64,000 nucleotides of DNA from Mytilus trossulus (Eukaryota > Mollusca > Bivalvia > Mytilida > Mytilidae): positions 51,033,164 through 51,097,163 of the forward strand of contig NC_086373.1 of NCBI RefSeq assembly GCF_036588685.1, in the 5' to 3' direction. Below the pieces are notes generated by a model, which was given only the letters and a program-made list of their open reading frames with translations, was not told where the DNA came from and searched no databases. Of this stretch, positions 1 to 12,738 are shown piece by piece. Numbering within the stretch: the stretch's first letter is position 1; the number at the start of each line of letters is the position of its first letter. The position numbers and the translations under genes are program-made.

Positions 1-1133
1 CATCTCTATACCTGAAAATGAGGTTAATGTACAGATAAAAAAATTTGCCGGGACAAGTTCGTGCGTGAAGGACATCCTCGCCGTATTTACTATTATATTG
101 TAGTATAAATACTTGTAAACTACAGTTACATGTATGTTTTATGTTCATTCATTTGTATATCATTCTATTCTACTATATCACTATTATATCATTGCAAGTG
201 CATGGTGGACATCGTCACGTCACTCTTCTGTAATAATTCGATTTTTCTAATAGAATGGATTTGAGTAGGCGTTCGTATTTTCCCGCAAAAACCGTTCAAT
301 CATCTGTGCAGTGTTATCGTTCCTTGATACTGCAAACTTTCTTGAGCTATTCTTCCGCATGCGTGTGCATATATATTAACGATTTTTCACTTATATGTAT
401 AAACATATAACAAAACATTTTATTATTTTTAATTTATCTTCTTTAAAAAGTATTTGATGACTATTCATTGAAGAAATGAATTTATAACTCGCGAAAAGGA
501 ATGTTAGTTTACACCTGATACTGTCTGCGTATTCATCATATTTATAGATCGGTGAAAATCCCAAAACAAATATTACGTAATGGCGGAAATCTAGGCGATA
601 GCAATACACCAAAATGCTTACGGTCATCCGCTGTAAAAAATGGGCGTTATGGGGCAACATATTTTACCATGTATCATAGGGAAAACACCAAGAAGTCAGA
701 ACATCTGACACAAATTCCAAAACCTCACCCTAGTACATCCTTATGAAATCAGAAATTTCGTATGATAATTATATCATTTCCCCAGACACGCGTTTTAAAG
801 AACATTTATACTTTCACGACCATAATTAAGTAATGAGTTACTTACATGGCTTAGTTTTGGAGTCATATATATTATTTATTAAAATATTTTTTTCTTAAAT
901 AAATATTTCGAAGGTCCATGTACATGATGTACTACTTTATGTAATTATATCAGTGGTCATATTTAGTAATATTTAGTATTGGTATTTGTCATATTGATTT
1001 ATTAATATTGGTCATATTTAGTAAATGATATAGATGGACTAGATTTACCGTAGAACACTTGCCTTCAAGTCTCTTAAATCTGACCAAATCTGCATTCAAT
1101 GTACAAGTTAGAAATGTCTTAAATTTTGTTAAG
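1..1133. other. A+T-rich stretch without a recognisable gene
   Basis: I see no credible coding exon, RNA gene or structured repeat here. Short open frames on both strands near 390-750 lack family motifs and overlap each other, so I treat them as chance. The sequence could be intergenic or intronic to the gene at 6254-10773, because that gene clearly has upstream exons that I could not locate. Confidence 0.5.
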
Positions 1134-1641
1134 CAGTGGCTGATCTAGAAAAGTTAGGCATTCACAAATTCAATATTATTTCAAGAATTATTTTTTATAT
1201 GTTTCATTTTTATAGAGCTATGTTTTGATTGCAGTTATGTGTCCCGACAGTAGTTTTATAAAAGATTGTAATGTTAATTTAGGTTAGTTAACATGTATTC
1301 TAGGTATGTTAAAACTTCAACCAAAAATTAAAAATTTTTGATTTGAAGTTACAGCAAAATGCATCGAGTGTGTAGGTAAAAATAAAATCTTTGATTAGCT
1401 TGCTTGCTAGCTGAACCGTGTCATTATTAGGTAAGGTATACTACCTTTCTTTCGCGGTAGTTTAGTCCTACATACATATTTATTGGTTATCTGTTTGACT
1501 ACTCTACTCTTAATGGAGGGTAGTATACCTAACCTTATAATGACTAAACGGTTCAGATAGCAAGCAAGCTAGTCAAAGATATTGCCTTTATCTACAAACT
1601 CAATGCATTTTGTTGTAAACAAAATTCTAGAGTCGCCACTG
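1134..1641. mobile_element. Foldback MITE, hAT-like ends
   Basis: The ends read CAGTGGCTGATCTAGAA on the left and, reverse complemented, CAGTGGCGACTCTAGAA on the right. This resembles the CAGTGGCGGATC-type termini of hAT-derived short elements. Inside, 1351-1617 forms a long imperfect hairpin. The arm starting ACAGCAAAATGCAT pairs with the arm ending ATGCATTTTGTTGT, with roughly 95 bases per arm, and AGCTTGCTTGCTAGCTGAACC pairs with GGTTCAGATAGCAAGCAAGCT. No transposase is encoded. I could not see a clean 8-bp target duplication, so assignment to hAT is tentative. Confidence 0.6.
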
Positions 1642-2159
1642 TTATGAGAATATGGATGTGTTAATGTTCAAATAATTAAATGTCAGATGAACATGGTGAA
1701 AGCAAGTACATTGAAATGGAAATGGCATTGTAATAACGAAGAAAATTTGTCTAAAACTGCTAACATAACAAACTTACACACACACAAAGCATTTGAAAAT
1801 AGAAAAATACTTCGAAAGTTGTCTATACTAGAATAAAATCCACACATCACATGAAACATGCAGTTTTACAACAGAAACATGTCACGCTTCTTGATCCAGC
1901 CATGGTTCAGTGCCAAGTACACACATCTATAACATACGTTAAGTGAAGAAAAACAAAACAAGACGACACATTTGTTGGCTTTTTTTTCAAAACTACCTCT
2001 ACCATTTTTATTAGGAAAATATGCGTCATTTTCATCAAATTGGAAAATTTAAAATAAACCATGAATTTGACTGAAACTTCAATTTACAGACCCATTTTCA
2101 AGAGTCAAACCCTGCATGCTTTAAAATAAGACCCCATTTTGTCAGTGAATAAAAGACCC
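1642..2159. other. No gene seen
   Basis: A+T-rich sequence without a convincing open frame. A short part around 1990-2160 leads into the dispersed repeat that follows. Confidence 0.4.
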
Positions 2160-3440
2160 TCAAATGTGCACATATATAGTCATTGTAAGCAAGAATGCTG
2201 TTTTTGTTCTAATTGTTTAGGAATTAGGGGCCAAAAAGGGCCCAAATAAGCATTATTCTTGGTTTTTGCACAATAACTTTAGTAGAAGTGAATAGAAATC
2301 AATAGACACAAGGTTTATGAACACAAAAGGAAGGTTGGGATTGAGTTTGGAAGTTGAGATCCCAACAGTTTAGGAATTAGGGGCCAACAAGTGGCCCAAA
2401 TAAGCACTTGTCTTGGTTTTCGCACCATAAATTTAGTATAAGTAAATAGAAATCTATGAAATTTAAACACAAGGTTTATGACCATTAAAGGAAGGTTGGG
2501 ATTGATTTTGGAAGTTTGGGAATAAAGGGCCCAAAGGGTCCAAAACTAAACTTTGTTTGATTTCATCAAAAATTGAATAATTGGAGTTCTTTGATATGCC
2601 GAATCTAACTGTGTATGTAGATTCTTAATTTTTGGTCCCGTTTTCAAATTGGTCTACATTAAGGTCCAAAGGGTCCAAAATTAAACTTAGTTTGATTTTA
2701 ACAAAAATTGAATTCTTGGGGTTCTTTGATATGCTGAATCTAAAAAATGTTCTTAGATTTTTGATTATTGACCCAGTTTTCAAGTTGGCCCAAATCGGGG
2801 TGCAAAATTAACTTAGTTTGATTTCATCAAAAATTGAATAATTGGGGTTCTTTGATATGCCAAATCTAACTGTGTTAGTAGATTCTTAATTTTTGGTCCC
2901 GTTTTCAAATTTGTCTACATTAAGGTCCAAAGGGTCCACAATGAAATTAAATTTGATTTTAACAAAAATTATAATTCGTGGGCTTATTTGATATGCTGAA
3001 TCTAAACATGTACTTAGATTTTTGATTATGGGCCAAGTTTTCAAGTTGGTCCAAATCAGGATTCAAAATTATTATATAAAGTATTGTGCAATAGCAAGAA
3101 ATTTTCAATTGCACAGTATTCAGCAATAGCAAGAAATCTTCAACTGAACAGTATTGTGCAATAGCAAGAAATTTTCAATTGCACAGTATTGTTCAATAGC
3201 AAAAAATCTTCAATTCCACAGTATTGTGCAATAGCAAGTGTTTTCAATTGCACAGTATTGCGCAATAGCAATAACTATCTAATTGCACAATATTGTGCAA
3301 TAGCAATCAATTTTCAATTGGAGTTATTTTTCTTTGTCCAGAATAGATATTTGTGCAGTAGCAAGATATTTTCAATATTCATTGAAAATTTGAGTTATCT
3401 TTCTTTGACCAGAATAGAAGTTGAATCAACTTAAATCATT
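2160..3440 (+). repeat. Dispersed bivalve repeat with internally repeated monomers
   Basis: The block contains near-repeats of segments such as GGTTTATGACC..GGAAGGTTGGGATTGA, GTTCTTTGATATGCNGAATCTAA and AAGGTCCAAAGGGTCCA, each two to four times. It ends in a minisatellite at 3081-3330. The same monomers recur at 5650-5900 (+) and on the opposite strand at 36100-36730. From memory this is a widespread bivalve interspersed repeat. It has no intact ORF, and its mobilising machinery is not evident from this copy. Confidence 0.75.
3081..3330 (+). repeat. Minisatellite of about 37 bp (TGCAATAGCAA units)
   Basis: There are seven or so degenerate units built on GTATTGTGCAATAGCAAG followed by a variable AATTTTCAATTGCACA stretch. 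The unit is partly self-complementary (TTGCAC/GTGCAA). It forms the 3' tail of the dispersed repeat block. Confidence 0.8.
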
Positions 3441-3782
3441 GTTTTATACACTAAACAATGTATTTTCACTTTTACTACCAACTGATAAATTAAAACAATC
3501 TTTACCATTCAGTGATAACAAGCACTTTTTTTACATTTTAATATTTTATGATGTTTTTAAATGAGCAGTAATTGTTGCAAACTCCATTAGAAATTTGAAT
3601 TGAGATTAGTTTTGGAATAAGGAAAAGGGGGATGTGAAAACATTTTTTTTTTTGGGGGGGGGGGTCAATTTTTCTCATTTCAGATTTCTTAAATAAAAAG
3701 AAAATTTCTTCAAACATTTTTTGAGAGGATTAATATTCAACAGCATAGTGAATTGCTCAAAGGCAAAAAGTTCATTAGACCA
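3441..3782. other. No gene seen; homopolymer G run
   Basis: A T run followed by a G run lies near 3640-3665. Nothing else is recognisable. Confidence 0.4.
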
Positions 3783-3960
3783 CATTCATTCTGTGTCAGA
3801 AACCTATGCTGTGTCAACTATTTAATCACAATCTAAATTTAGAGCTGAATCCAGCTTGAATGTTGTGTCCATACTTTCCCCAACCGTCCTGGGTTCAACC
3901 TCTGTGGTCGTATAAAGCTGCACCCTGCGGAGCATCTGGTTCAGTTAGTATTCATGCACA
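3783..3960 (+). repeat. Dispersed bivalve repeat fragment (GCGGAGCATCTGGTT type)
   Basis: The stretch from TTCTGTGTCAGAAACC to CTGCGGAGCATCTGGTT matches, from memory, a repeat found in many mussel and oyster transcripts. It has no coding potential. Confidence 0.45.
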
Positions 3961-4620
3961 ATAACTATTGAGACTGCACTGTTTGGGGAAAAAAAATGTT
4001 TTTTTGGGAATAATTTTAAGCCATTTGTTTTCAAATTGGGATTCTTCTCCAGGGGAAAAAAGCCTTTATTTTCCACTAATTTAGGTCAAACAATATCACT
4101 TCACACAATTACACGTTTACAAACATTTCGTTTAAAAACCCGACATTCTAACATCAAAACTGTAATATCAAAACTAGTTAGAATAAAATGTCACGAAAAC
4201 AATAAATCAAAACATTCCACATCATTTTCATAAAGCCACAACAGTAAACCTTTATCATGTTTATAGCAACACCATTGCAATAATTGCATACACGAATGTC
4301 ACATGCACACAGCATATAGAAAAAAGACCACTTATTTTGAATTCCATGATTTTATATGTATGATTAAGATTTTTATACATGTTTAATGTAGTTATATATA
4401 TGTTGAATTATTAATGATTCTTCTAAGATATTCAGTCCGCTAGATCTATACAATGTGTAATGTAAGTTGTTTTTACCACGACTCGCCTTTTAGGACTAAT
4501 AGTAGAGTTGTAATCTGTATAGTTAAGTAGTAATTTAAGAATTGAATATTAATTTGTATGATTTAAACGACATGAATAAAAGTGACCGTCCATATTCTCA
4601 TTTGTATAATTTGTTAAAAA
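3961..4620. other. No gene seen
   Basis: A+T-rich. A 65-codon open frame at 4036 has no recognisable motif and no splice context. Confidence 0.4.
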
Positions 4621-4628
4621 AAACTATG

Positions 4629-4835
4629 CTACCAGGGTTGGATCCATAGTTATACAAAATGGGTGCATGATTACGTAATTGTTAATATTTCACGGTGCCT
4701 GACGATTTTGGTTTGAAGATTTTTTGCCATGCAATTGAATTATTTTCTCGACCAAATGAGATAGGATGTGCTCCCTCCTTAACTTCTGAATCCTTTTAGA
4801 CCCCCTTTTCCCCTTTGAATCCGCCGCTGGTCATG
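4629..4835. mobile_element. Short hAT-like MITE remnant
   Basis: The left side reads CCAGGGTTGGATCCATAG and the right side AATCCGCCGCTGG. These are inverted versions of the CAGNGGCGGATCCAG-type terminus that recurs in this window (35016, 35423, 37430, 18614). No target duplication was identified. Confidence 0.4.
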
Positions 4836-5578
4836 TCACTTGTATTCCAATCGCTGAATACATAGACACTACTATATTGATGATTATGATAAAATGCTAT
4901 TGCATTAAAGTAGATGTTCTTTAGATATTACGACTATTAATTAAAGTAAGAGATATGTATGTCCTTGTATTTATTAAGATACGATAGATTCACATATTGT
5001 TTATAGTGTATCGATTACGGATAGTGACACATGCTTCGAAATGGTTTAACCGATTTTCATATGATATGATAGTTTGTGAACAGATATAGTATTAAACTGT
5101 TTGATTTATACACAAATAAAAGGTCCAGTTTAATTTTCACGATTTAAGCTGTTATTGTTGTTAAGTTGCAGACCTTCCAGTAGCAAAAAAGGCAACAGTA
5201 CTATACCGCTGTTCAAAACTCGTAAATCCATGGACAAAAAAAAACAAATCGGGGTAACAAACTAAAACCCCCTGATCATTTTTATAAGATTTTGTTTAGT
5301 TATTTATTTCCCTATGAACAAAATTTTAAAAAGTAATTCATATGTCATTTTGTCTTATTTTTATTTTGAGTTATTTCCCTTTGAACAGAAATTGCGTAAT
5401 TGATAAGTAAGCTAGTCCATGAATGATTGTTTGCGTTCAAATCATTATAGTCAGGAGTTTTCGAAAATTTCTTTATAACTCATTTAATTTGTTTATGCAA
5501 TATTTCCCTTTTTATCAAGAAAACAAACATGTGGTAATAATCAACTCGTACAACTATGATTGGAGTGACAGATTTGAT
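4836..5578. other. No gene seen
   Basis: A+T-rich sequence with only short, motif-free open frames. Confidence 0.4.
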
Positions 5579-5900
5579 TTTATACGACTGCAAATTTTGC
5601 AGTCGTATATTGGTATCACTTCGTCGTCTGAAGACTCGTAAGAAGACTCGTCTGAAGACATTTTTTTCCGCAATATAACTTTAGTTTAAGTAAATAGAAA
5701 TCTATGAAATTTAAACACAAGGTTTATGACCGCCAAAAAAAGTTGGGATTGATTTTGGGGTTTAGGAATTAAGATCCCAAAAAGCACTTTTCAAGTTTGG
5801 GCTCCTTCATCAAATCTGTCCACAATGAGGTCTAAAGGGCATAAGTTAAAATTTTGTTTGAGTTCATTAAACGAATAGATCTTGGGTTCTTTAATATGCT
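5579..5900 (+). repeat. Head part of the dispersed bivalve repeat, with hairpin
   Basis: It starts with a near-perfect hairpin, TATACGACTGCAAA facing TTTGCAGTCGTATA (5579-5611). A GTCGTC/GAAGAC-rich link follows, then one copy of the GGTTTATGACC..GTTGGGATTGATTTTGG monomer also found at 2160-3080. The body-and-tail block lies upstream, at 2160-3440, in the same orientation, so the two are separate partial copies or a rearranged one. Confidence 0.65.
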
Positions 5901-6253
5901 TTTTCTAACCATATTATTTTGGATTTTGGACCATAATAGGTAAATGTCCAATTCCAATTTTTTTCAGATAAATAACGATCTACGATTTTCCCTCTTAAAT
6001 GGTAAAAAAACGTTACATTATTGAACTTGGTGTCATAATTTATCAACACTGCAGATTTTTTAAAGTTAAATGACGACCCCAATTTTGTTCATTATAATAT
6101 ACTGATATATAAGGATTATTTGTGAAGATTCATTAATGAATGGTAAAGTTCAGAACGTCTAATTTATTTGCCATGAATTACTTACCATCTTTAGTTAACA
6201 GGTCATATTCATGTTCACGGAGTAATTAAAACTATACAACTCTACATTTACAG
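5901..6253 (+). other. Intron end upstream of the large exon
   Basis: Noncoding stretch that ends in a plausible splice acceptor, ACTCTACATTTACAG, at 6239-6253. In-frame stops at about 6196 and 6218 show that the reading frame of the next exon does not extend far upstream, as expected for an intron. Confidence 0.55.
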
Positions 6254-9200
6254 CACCAAAAGATTCAAAGAGAATTTCAAATAATTTGAAAATAACAGAA
6301 AAGAAAGAATCAGACGACACTAGACGGAGCGGTTCAAATGACAGAATAAGGACAAAAGAATGTACAACATTATCGAAAAAAGTAGTTCATGAAAAACGTA
6401 AAAGTGATGATTTAAAATCAATCAAGACATTGAGCTTTGACTCATCAAAGACGAATTTAGATACTAATTCCGGAAGCACAAGATTAACACAGAAAGATTA
6501 TTCCAGCGAAAAGATAAAACATTCTGAAAAAAGTAAGCCGCCAAAAACTAGACACAATTCTACAAAAAATGATACGAAGAATTTGCCTAGTAGACAGATA
6601 AGTGTAGAGAAAGATTCGAGTACCAAATCAAACGTGACTTTAGAAGATACTGTTAGTAAACACGACATTAAAACACAACGTGAACTCTTCAAACCCGATG
6701 CAGATGCTCATTTGAAGTATAAACACAACATTAAGTCAAAAGAAATAGAATGTAAAATGCAGGCTGTTGCAGTTGATATTTTCAAGCTTGCGAATGAATT
6801 TCAAAAAGTGAAAACGTCATACTCAGAAACAACAAAAACCGAACCGGAGACTATAAGATTAGATGCAATCGTGTTAGATAAGTGCAAAGATAAAACTTTG
6901 TCGAAAAATGATGTTGACAAAGCAGTTAGCATAAAGAGTAAATCAATTATTTCAGACGTCCAAAATAAAATGAAAATATCAACTTTGATAGATGAATGCA
7001 AGAGAAACGCACCTACTCATGAAAACAAGACCAATGAGATAGCACGATCTAAAAGCTCTGACAAGTCAAGTATATATAAGAATTTAAACAAGGATGAGCG
7101 GAACGGAGAAAGAAAAGTAGATTCTAATCATAGACTTACAAATTCACGTGATCACAACAGGGATGATAAAGTTATAAGTGAAAGAAGTCGAAAGCATGAT
7201 GTAAGATACAATGGTCGAAGATGCGACGAAAAGTATGATTGTCGAAGGTACGATGAAGTAAAAATGCAAAGATGCAACGGAAATAGTAGATATGCTAAAA
7301 GAGATTGTTTACGAGCTGATGATGCAACAAGACTTGTTGGAAGGATTGGAAGTGGTACATTTGATAAAGATGCAATTTATAAACCTTATGAATCAGAAAC
7401 ACGGATCCGCATGTCTACTGAAAGAGATGAAAAGAAAATCTTAGGTAATGAGGAAATGCAAAGCAGTCAAAAACAAAATGAAAGAAATGAAAATCCATCT
7501 TCTTTAATACCAATAAACAATAATGAAGATATAAACCAGCAGGAAAGTGATTCTATTGAAGCAGTTTGTCAGAAATCGACTGATGAATCAAAAGAATGGA
7601 AATGTTCAGAAAATTATTTGCAAACAAATTATGGAAAAAGTATTAAAACAAACGTTTCTGTAGAAGAAAATCATCCATCAGGGGAAAGCGTACTTGTTTC
7701 GATTGCCCCTCCAAAGGAAGGCGAGGAGATTTCAAAAGATTCAATAACAAATTTAGCTTCAAACGAAAATTTCATCTCCTTGGATGGTATTGGACACGAA
7801 TCAGACCTAGCATCAACTAATCTCACAGAAGAGGAAGACATGATGTTTGATATGAGCGAATCACATGGACTTGCTTCAGATAGATCTGATACTAATGAAT
7901 TTTTCGGAGACCACGACACACGGCTATCTACTATGTCTGATAATAGTTCTTTGCAGCAAAGCAACAATCAACCGCTTGACACACATTTGATTACAAATAG
8001 TAAAATTACTCTTGAAACCGTTAATAAGGCAATGAAAAGCATCAATCAGACTTTGGTAACTGTTTCAACGAGCATTCAAACGCATGAAGACGCGTTACCC
8101 AACCAAACCAATCTTAAAAATGTCAGTATACCTTACAATGATACAGCGACGACTCATTTCAGCAAATCGACTAAACGGTCAACATTTGACACTCATAATA
8201 TAAAAGAATCTTCATTGGAAAACCCAATTAAAAAGAAAACATTGCTACCAACGCCTACCAATAGTGAACAAAACAATGAACAATTAATTAGATTACAACA
8301 TACCGTCAACAAACCAAATACAAGTCGTCAAATGAATGCAAGTAGTAAGTGGGCAATGATAAAACCTACGCTATTGCCAAAGGAAGAAATTCAAGATTTA
8401 TCCCTAAAGGAAGAAATTCAAGATATACCACCAAAAGCAGAAATTCAAGATTTATCACCAACGGAAGAACCTCATGTACCAAAGTCTATTTGTATCTCCA
8501 CTTCCGTAGATGTTGCACAAGATATTTGTACAGTGATATCTGATGATATTGTTTCAAATCCAGACAGTGATACAGCGCCGAAAAAAGAAGTACCGAAGCA
8601 TCTTGTCAAATTTTCTGACGTTAGTGTTGTGAATATTGCAAATTCTGAGAATCCAATACCGGTGTTAGTTGATACCACAACCCCTACCGATAATGCACAA
8701 ACAGTTCTTGATAATATCATAATGAAGAATACAAACCCTGTTGATATAAAAAAAATTGACAACAATACAGAGCAGGCTGGTATTGTGATATCTGACAAAA
8801 ATACACAGAAACATATTTGTACAACAACGTCCTATACGAATGTACCGAAACCCCTTGGTAACGCGACTTACAATGAAGATGCACATAAAACTGATTGTGC
8901 GACGACGACCGTTCAAAAGACTTTTGAAATAACAATTTTAGACAAAAATAATACATCAACTTCCGTGTGCATTCAAAAATACAAAAAGGATGTAATAACT
9001 GGAACACGTAAGGTATCTGCTACCTTCCGTAATATTTGTAACAAACCCACTGAGAACGATGCACTGACGTCTGATCAAACATCAACTTCTAACAATGACG
9101 TACCCAAACGTGTGTATACTGAAACAAACGATGAAGATGTGAAGAAAAACACAACGTTAACTAGCTTGTCTTCCGTCGATTTACAGACACATGCTTCTGA

Positions 9201-10773
9201 AATAACTAACAATGAAGGACAAAAGACACAGTGTAGTTTGAAAAGTGAAAAATATTTAACGGAACCTTTTATTGTCGTAACTTCTTCAAATAAACCGGCA
9301 TCCACCATTTTAAATGAAAATGTAACTGATGTAACTCTCAGCTCAATATCAGTGAATGATCTTAAAAATGCAACACCGACTTCTGTAGCATCAGAAACAT
9401 CTACCGACAATATGTCATGTAGTAGTGACATTCAGAAACAAGTATGCATAACAGCAAATACTTCGCTGACCTCATCAAAATCTGGAATCGTGGTTAAACA
9501 AGGAAAAAATGATGAAAAAGATCCAGCAAATAATAAAAAGGAAGATAATGACGTAGTAGACCTCCTAGCTGAACACATTCCGAAACAATCTCTCCATGAA
9601 AACAAAAGGAAAATCAAACTTTTGACAAAAACTTGTATCTTATCGAAAAAAGTGAAAATTATACGTTCAACAAAAAATCGACAAAGAATTAGACCAAAAA
9701 TGAGTCCAGCAAAACGAAATATAGTTACTGATGCTAGTGATAACATTTCTGTCACCATTAAAAACGAGGAAAAAGAAAAGAACGATGTTAGACAAAGCAA
9801 GACTGATACGGATGGAAATATAGAAGTTAAGAAAAAAGATAGCGTAGTGATAGATCTTACCGACGAAGAAAGTCCGAAAAAATCAAATAACTGTAAGAGA
9901 AAGATAGATTTAGAACCAGCAAGCGAATCTAAAGACAGCAAACGTGGACGAATTGAACAAAACAAAAGAAAAATCAAATCAAAAGTTACTATAGCAAAAC
10001 AAAATGAAATTGCAAATCGTACTGATGGCACCGGTCCGAAACAGATGCGAGACCGAAACGATACTGATAAAAGAACTACCGAAAGTAAGAGAAATTCAAA
10101 ATATGACTCCGAACGCAATTATTACAAACGCAATGAGGAAACGAATAGAGATTCTAACTATCGTACAAGAAATAAAAGATCTAGCAGTAAAGAGTATGGA
10201 AGAACATATGAAAGTGCAGAATACGATAGAAACTTTCAAAGGAAAAGAAAGTACGCTAATGAACACGAAGTGCCATCACAACCTATGATGAACCAACAAC
10301 CAATGAATGATATTTCTTACGTAGGACTAAAAGTTGAACCAACAACTGCACATGCGCGATGTTTTAATGAGGTTGTAGGATATGCATATGATTTCATGCG
10401 TGGATACTGTGATTACAATGAAATATCAAGTCAATACGTCACACCAGTTCGCCGATTTCGAACAAATCTAATGCGACAATTAAAAGCTACTTTTGATCGA
10501 TATTTTTACGGACCAAATAATCCGTATGATCCGATTTATTCACTGACAGGTCCTCAGCCACGATTCCGAAATGAAGATATTATGATCAGAACAATTTTAC
10601 ACACCATTAAAAAGCCACATATTCGTCGCGGCACAGATTGTCATAGTTGTCAGTTTGATGATGTCATAGGTTACGAAGGTTATAAAATTCCATGCTTTTG
10701 GGTAAAAGTTGAATTTCGTGAGGGTGAATTTTTACGTGCATTACCAATACTTAATCGTTCCTATGCATATTGA
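6254..10773 (+). CDS. Large 3' exon of a charged, low-complexity, probably nuclear protein
   Basis: I do not recognise the family. An open frame of about 1500 codons follows a splice acceptor at 6253 and ends in TGA at 10771-10773. The first in-frame start-like codon (6286) is TTG, so this is better read as a terminal exon than as a complete gene. Numbering from 6286, the protein is rich in K, S, T, N, D and E. It has an R/D-rich stretch at about 286-349 and three EIQDLS-type repeats at about 697-728. A degenerate repeat zone with DVPK/NED motifs covers about 732-960. There are two hydrophobic-acidic motifs: VVDLLAE near 1090 and VVIDLTDEE at 1187-1195, the latter a textbook SUMO-interaction pattern. 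Basic clusters (KRKID, SKRGRIEQNKRKIKSK) follow. Residues about 1346-1495 are different: ordered-looking, aromatic-rich, with ARCFNEVVGYAYDF and DCHSCQFDDVIGYEGYK. Nuclear location and SUMO binding are inferences. Confidence 0.8.
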
Positions 10774-10839
10774 CATTAACACAACTGATCTATTGTCTGT
10801 CTTTGTTCTTTGTGATTTATGATAAACATATGTTGCTTG

Positions 10840-10845
10840 AATAAA
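10840..10845 (+). promoter_or_regulatory. Poly(A) signal AATAAA
   Basis: An AATAAA hexamer lies 67 bases after the stop codon at 10773 and is followed by a TG/T-rich stretch, as expected for the 3' end of the large exon's transcript. Confidence 0.65.
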
Positions 10846-10849
10846 GTTT

Positions 10850-12650
10850 ATGTCTTTTGATTATTGTAATGTCGAGAATTGGACGAGAAAAAGTTCGATT
10901 TGTATTGTGAAGATATTTGAAAACATTTTATACGATATTGTTATCATTTCTATGTTATTCCTTATAGTGTAAACGACAAACTGGACATGTTTTAATTTGA
11001 ATGTTTTATATTTTTATTAATAATTGACGATTGTACATCACCATAGATACGTAAATTGAAGGTTTAGTTTAGAATGTCCATCGACACTTTACTGTTATTA
11101 ATTTAACATGGAATATACATGCATACCTATTTTTCTGAGAAAACTGGTATCAACATAGGCCTATGAACAAACATAAAAAGTTTCAACCAGATAGTTAACT
11201 TTTAAAGCATTTTAAAGTTTTACATTTTTGTTTTGATTAAACATATTTTATTTCACATTTTTTGTTCGAAAACGTAAAAATTTCACTGAAGATGATTGCA
11301 CATTTTTATTATAAACTTCCATCATATTTGTTTATTCGAATATTCTCGTTTTCTTGCATTACAAATGAGCACAAGGAAATTGGGAAAACGTTTGATCTTC
11401 TTATGTGCGTGAACGCTCAAACGTGTTTCTGTTGTTAGTTTTGCATTGGCAGATGTCCTATGTAGCTCGACATGGGCAGATCAACGGTATGTGGAAAAGA
11501 ATGGGCACGAATTCTTTCGAAATAGTAAAATTATTATGCATTAATACCAAAAGTTATGTATTTTTTCATATAAAAGTTTAGTGTTCGCCCTATCCATACC
11601 ACCGCTCGATTTGAATAGAACACTTGACAGTCATGTACGAACAACAGAAACACGGGACCAAGATTGACGATGTTGATATTGGCTCGGATAATGTTTTTTC
11701 ATGAATTGTATATGATTATACATGAAACTTCTACAATACAGTTTAATAAGTATTTTTACATAATAACATGTCATACAACTATGTTTAGCAAGTTGACAAT
11801 GTTAGTCTGTCAAATAAGGGGACGACCATTTGATTTTCTTTGAATGTTGGTTACTTTCATTTTTGAAAGATATATCCTGGCTTATTTAGAACTGAACAAA
11901 ATACGAATCAGAAATTTTGGAAAAGGGTGAAAACAATTTGCACACAGTTATGCCGTGTCAACTTAATAAATGAGATGTCCTAGCAACATAAAAAAAATGG
12001 ATATTCCATTCGAGAAAAAAAATCTCATGCAGCCTCCTCCTAAAAGAGTATCAAGTGGTCGGCCCTTTTTACAATTTGTTAATATATACATTTATACATG
12101 CGTATAAATATAGTGACAGCAGCATAATATGCAGTGCAAGAGTATTCATGTTCCTTTTATTTTTATTGTCTTAATTTTGCATCTAATACTAAGCATTATG
12201 ACATTCACTTGTATATCTACCAATGTTTTGTCAGGGAAATGTAATTATTGTTGACAGTTAATTGTTTCTATTTTGTTTATCATACCATTATGCCAAATAC
12301 CATTTGTTGTTATAATTTGTTTGTTCTCAGGAATTTTTATATAACTATGTTTACAATCAGTGCTAATTATTAAAAGAAATTGCGATATATACATTTACGT
12401 GTTTTATTTAATCAAGGATCTGACAACACTCCGTTCACATTTCTGTTCTTCAGCAAATGAAATTTCAGCCTCCACATTTTTAAAGGTGTATATCATACGG
12501 TCAAAACAAGAGGATCTCGAAATGTTCCTTATAGCATAAAGTAGAGCGAAGCGTTGTCAGATTCTATTAAGAGAAGCTTGGACAAAGAATCTATATTTCA
12601 ATCTACATGGATTTCATTTAGATGACCCACTGAACCACCAAATTGACATT
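10850..12650. other. Intergenic, no gene seen
   Basis: About 1.8 kb of A+T-rich sequence between the poly(A) signal and the piggyBac-type element. I found no coding exon or structured repeat that I could defend. Confidence 0.45.
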
Positions 12651-12652
12651 TA

Positions 12653-12685
12653 ACACACACACACACACACCAACACACACACACC
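12653..12685. repeat. (CA)n microsatellite
   Basis: An interrupted run of CA dinucleotides just outside the left TTAA of the piggyBac-type element. Confidence 0.9.
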
Positions 12686-12738
12686 TATTGGATACACAAC
12701 TTAACCCTTTCAATGCCATTCCGAAATCTTAGAAATAT

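Noticed and set aside
391..746. Open frames on both strands near the left edge
   Set aside because: They overlap in antisense and show no family motif or splice support.
3081..3330. CRISPR-like array of short direct repeats
   Set aside because: The genome is eukaryotic, the whole unit is repeated rather than repeat plus unique spacer, and it forms the tail of a dispersed repeat.
7671..9431. Several minus-strand open frames of 80-120 codons
   Set aside because: They are complement shadows of the large exon with no splice signals or family motifs.
9432..10118. Open frame of 228 codons on the minus strand
   Set aside because: It lies fully opposite the large plus-strand exon, is rich in S, F and L as expected from the complement of K/D/E-rich coding, and has no motif.
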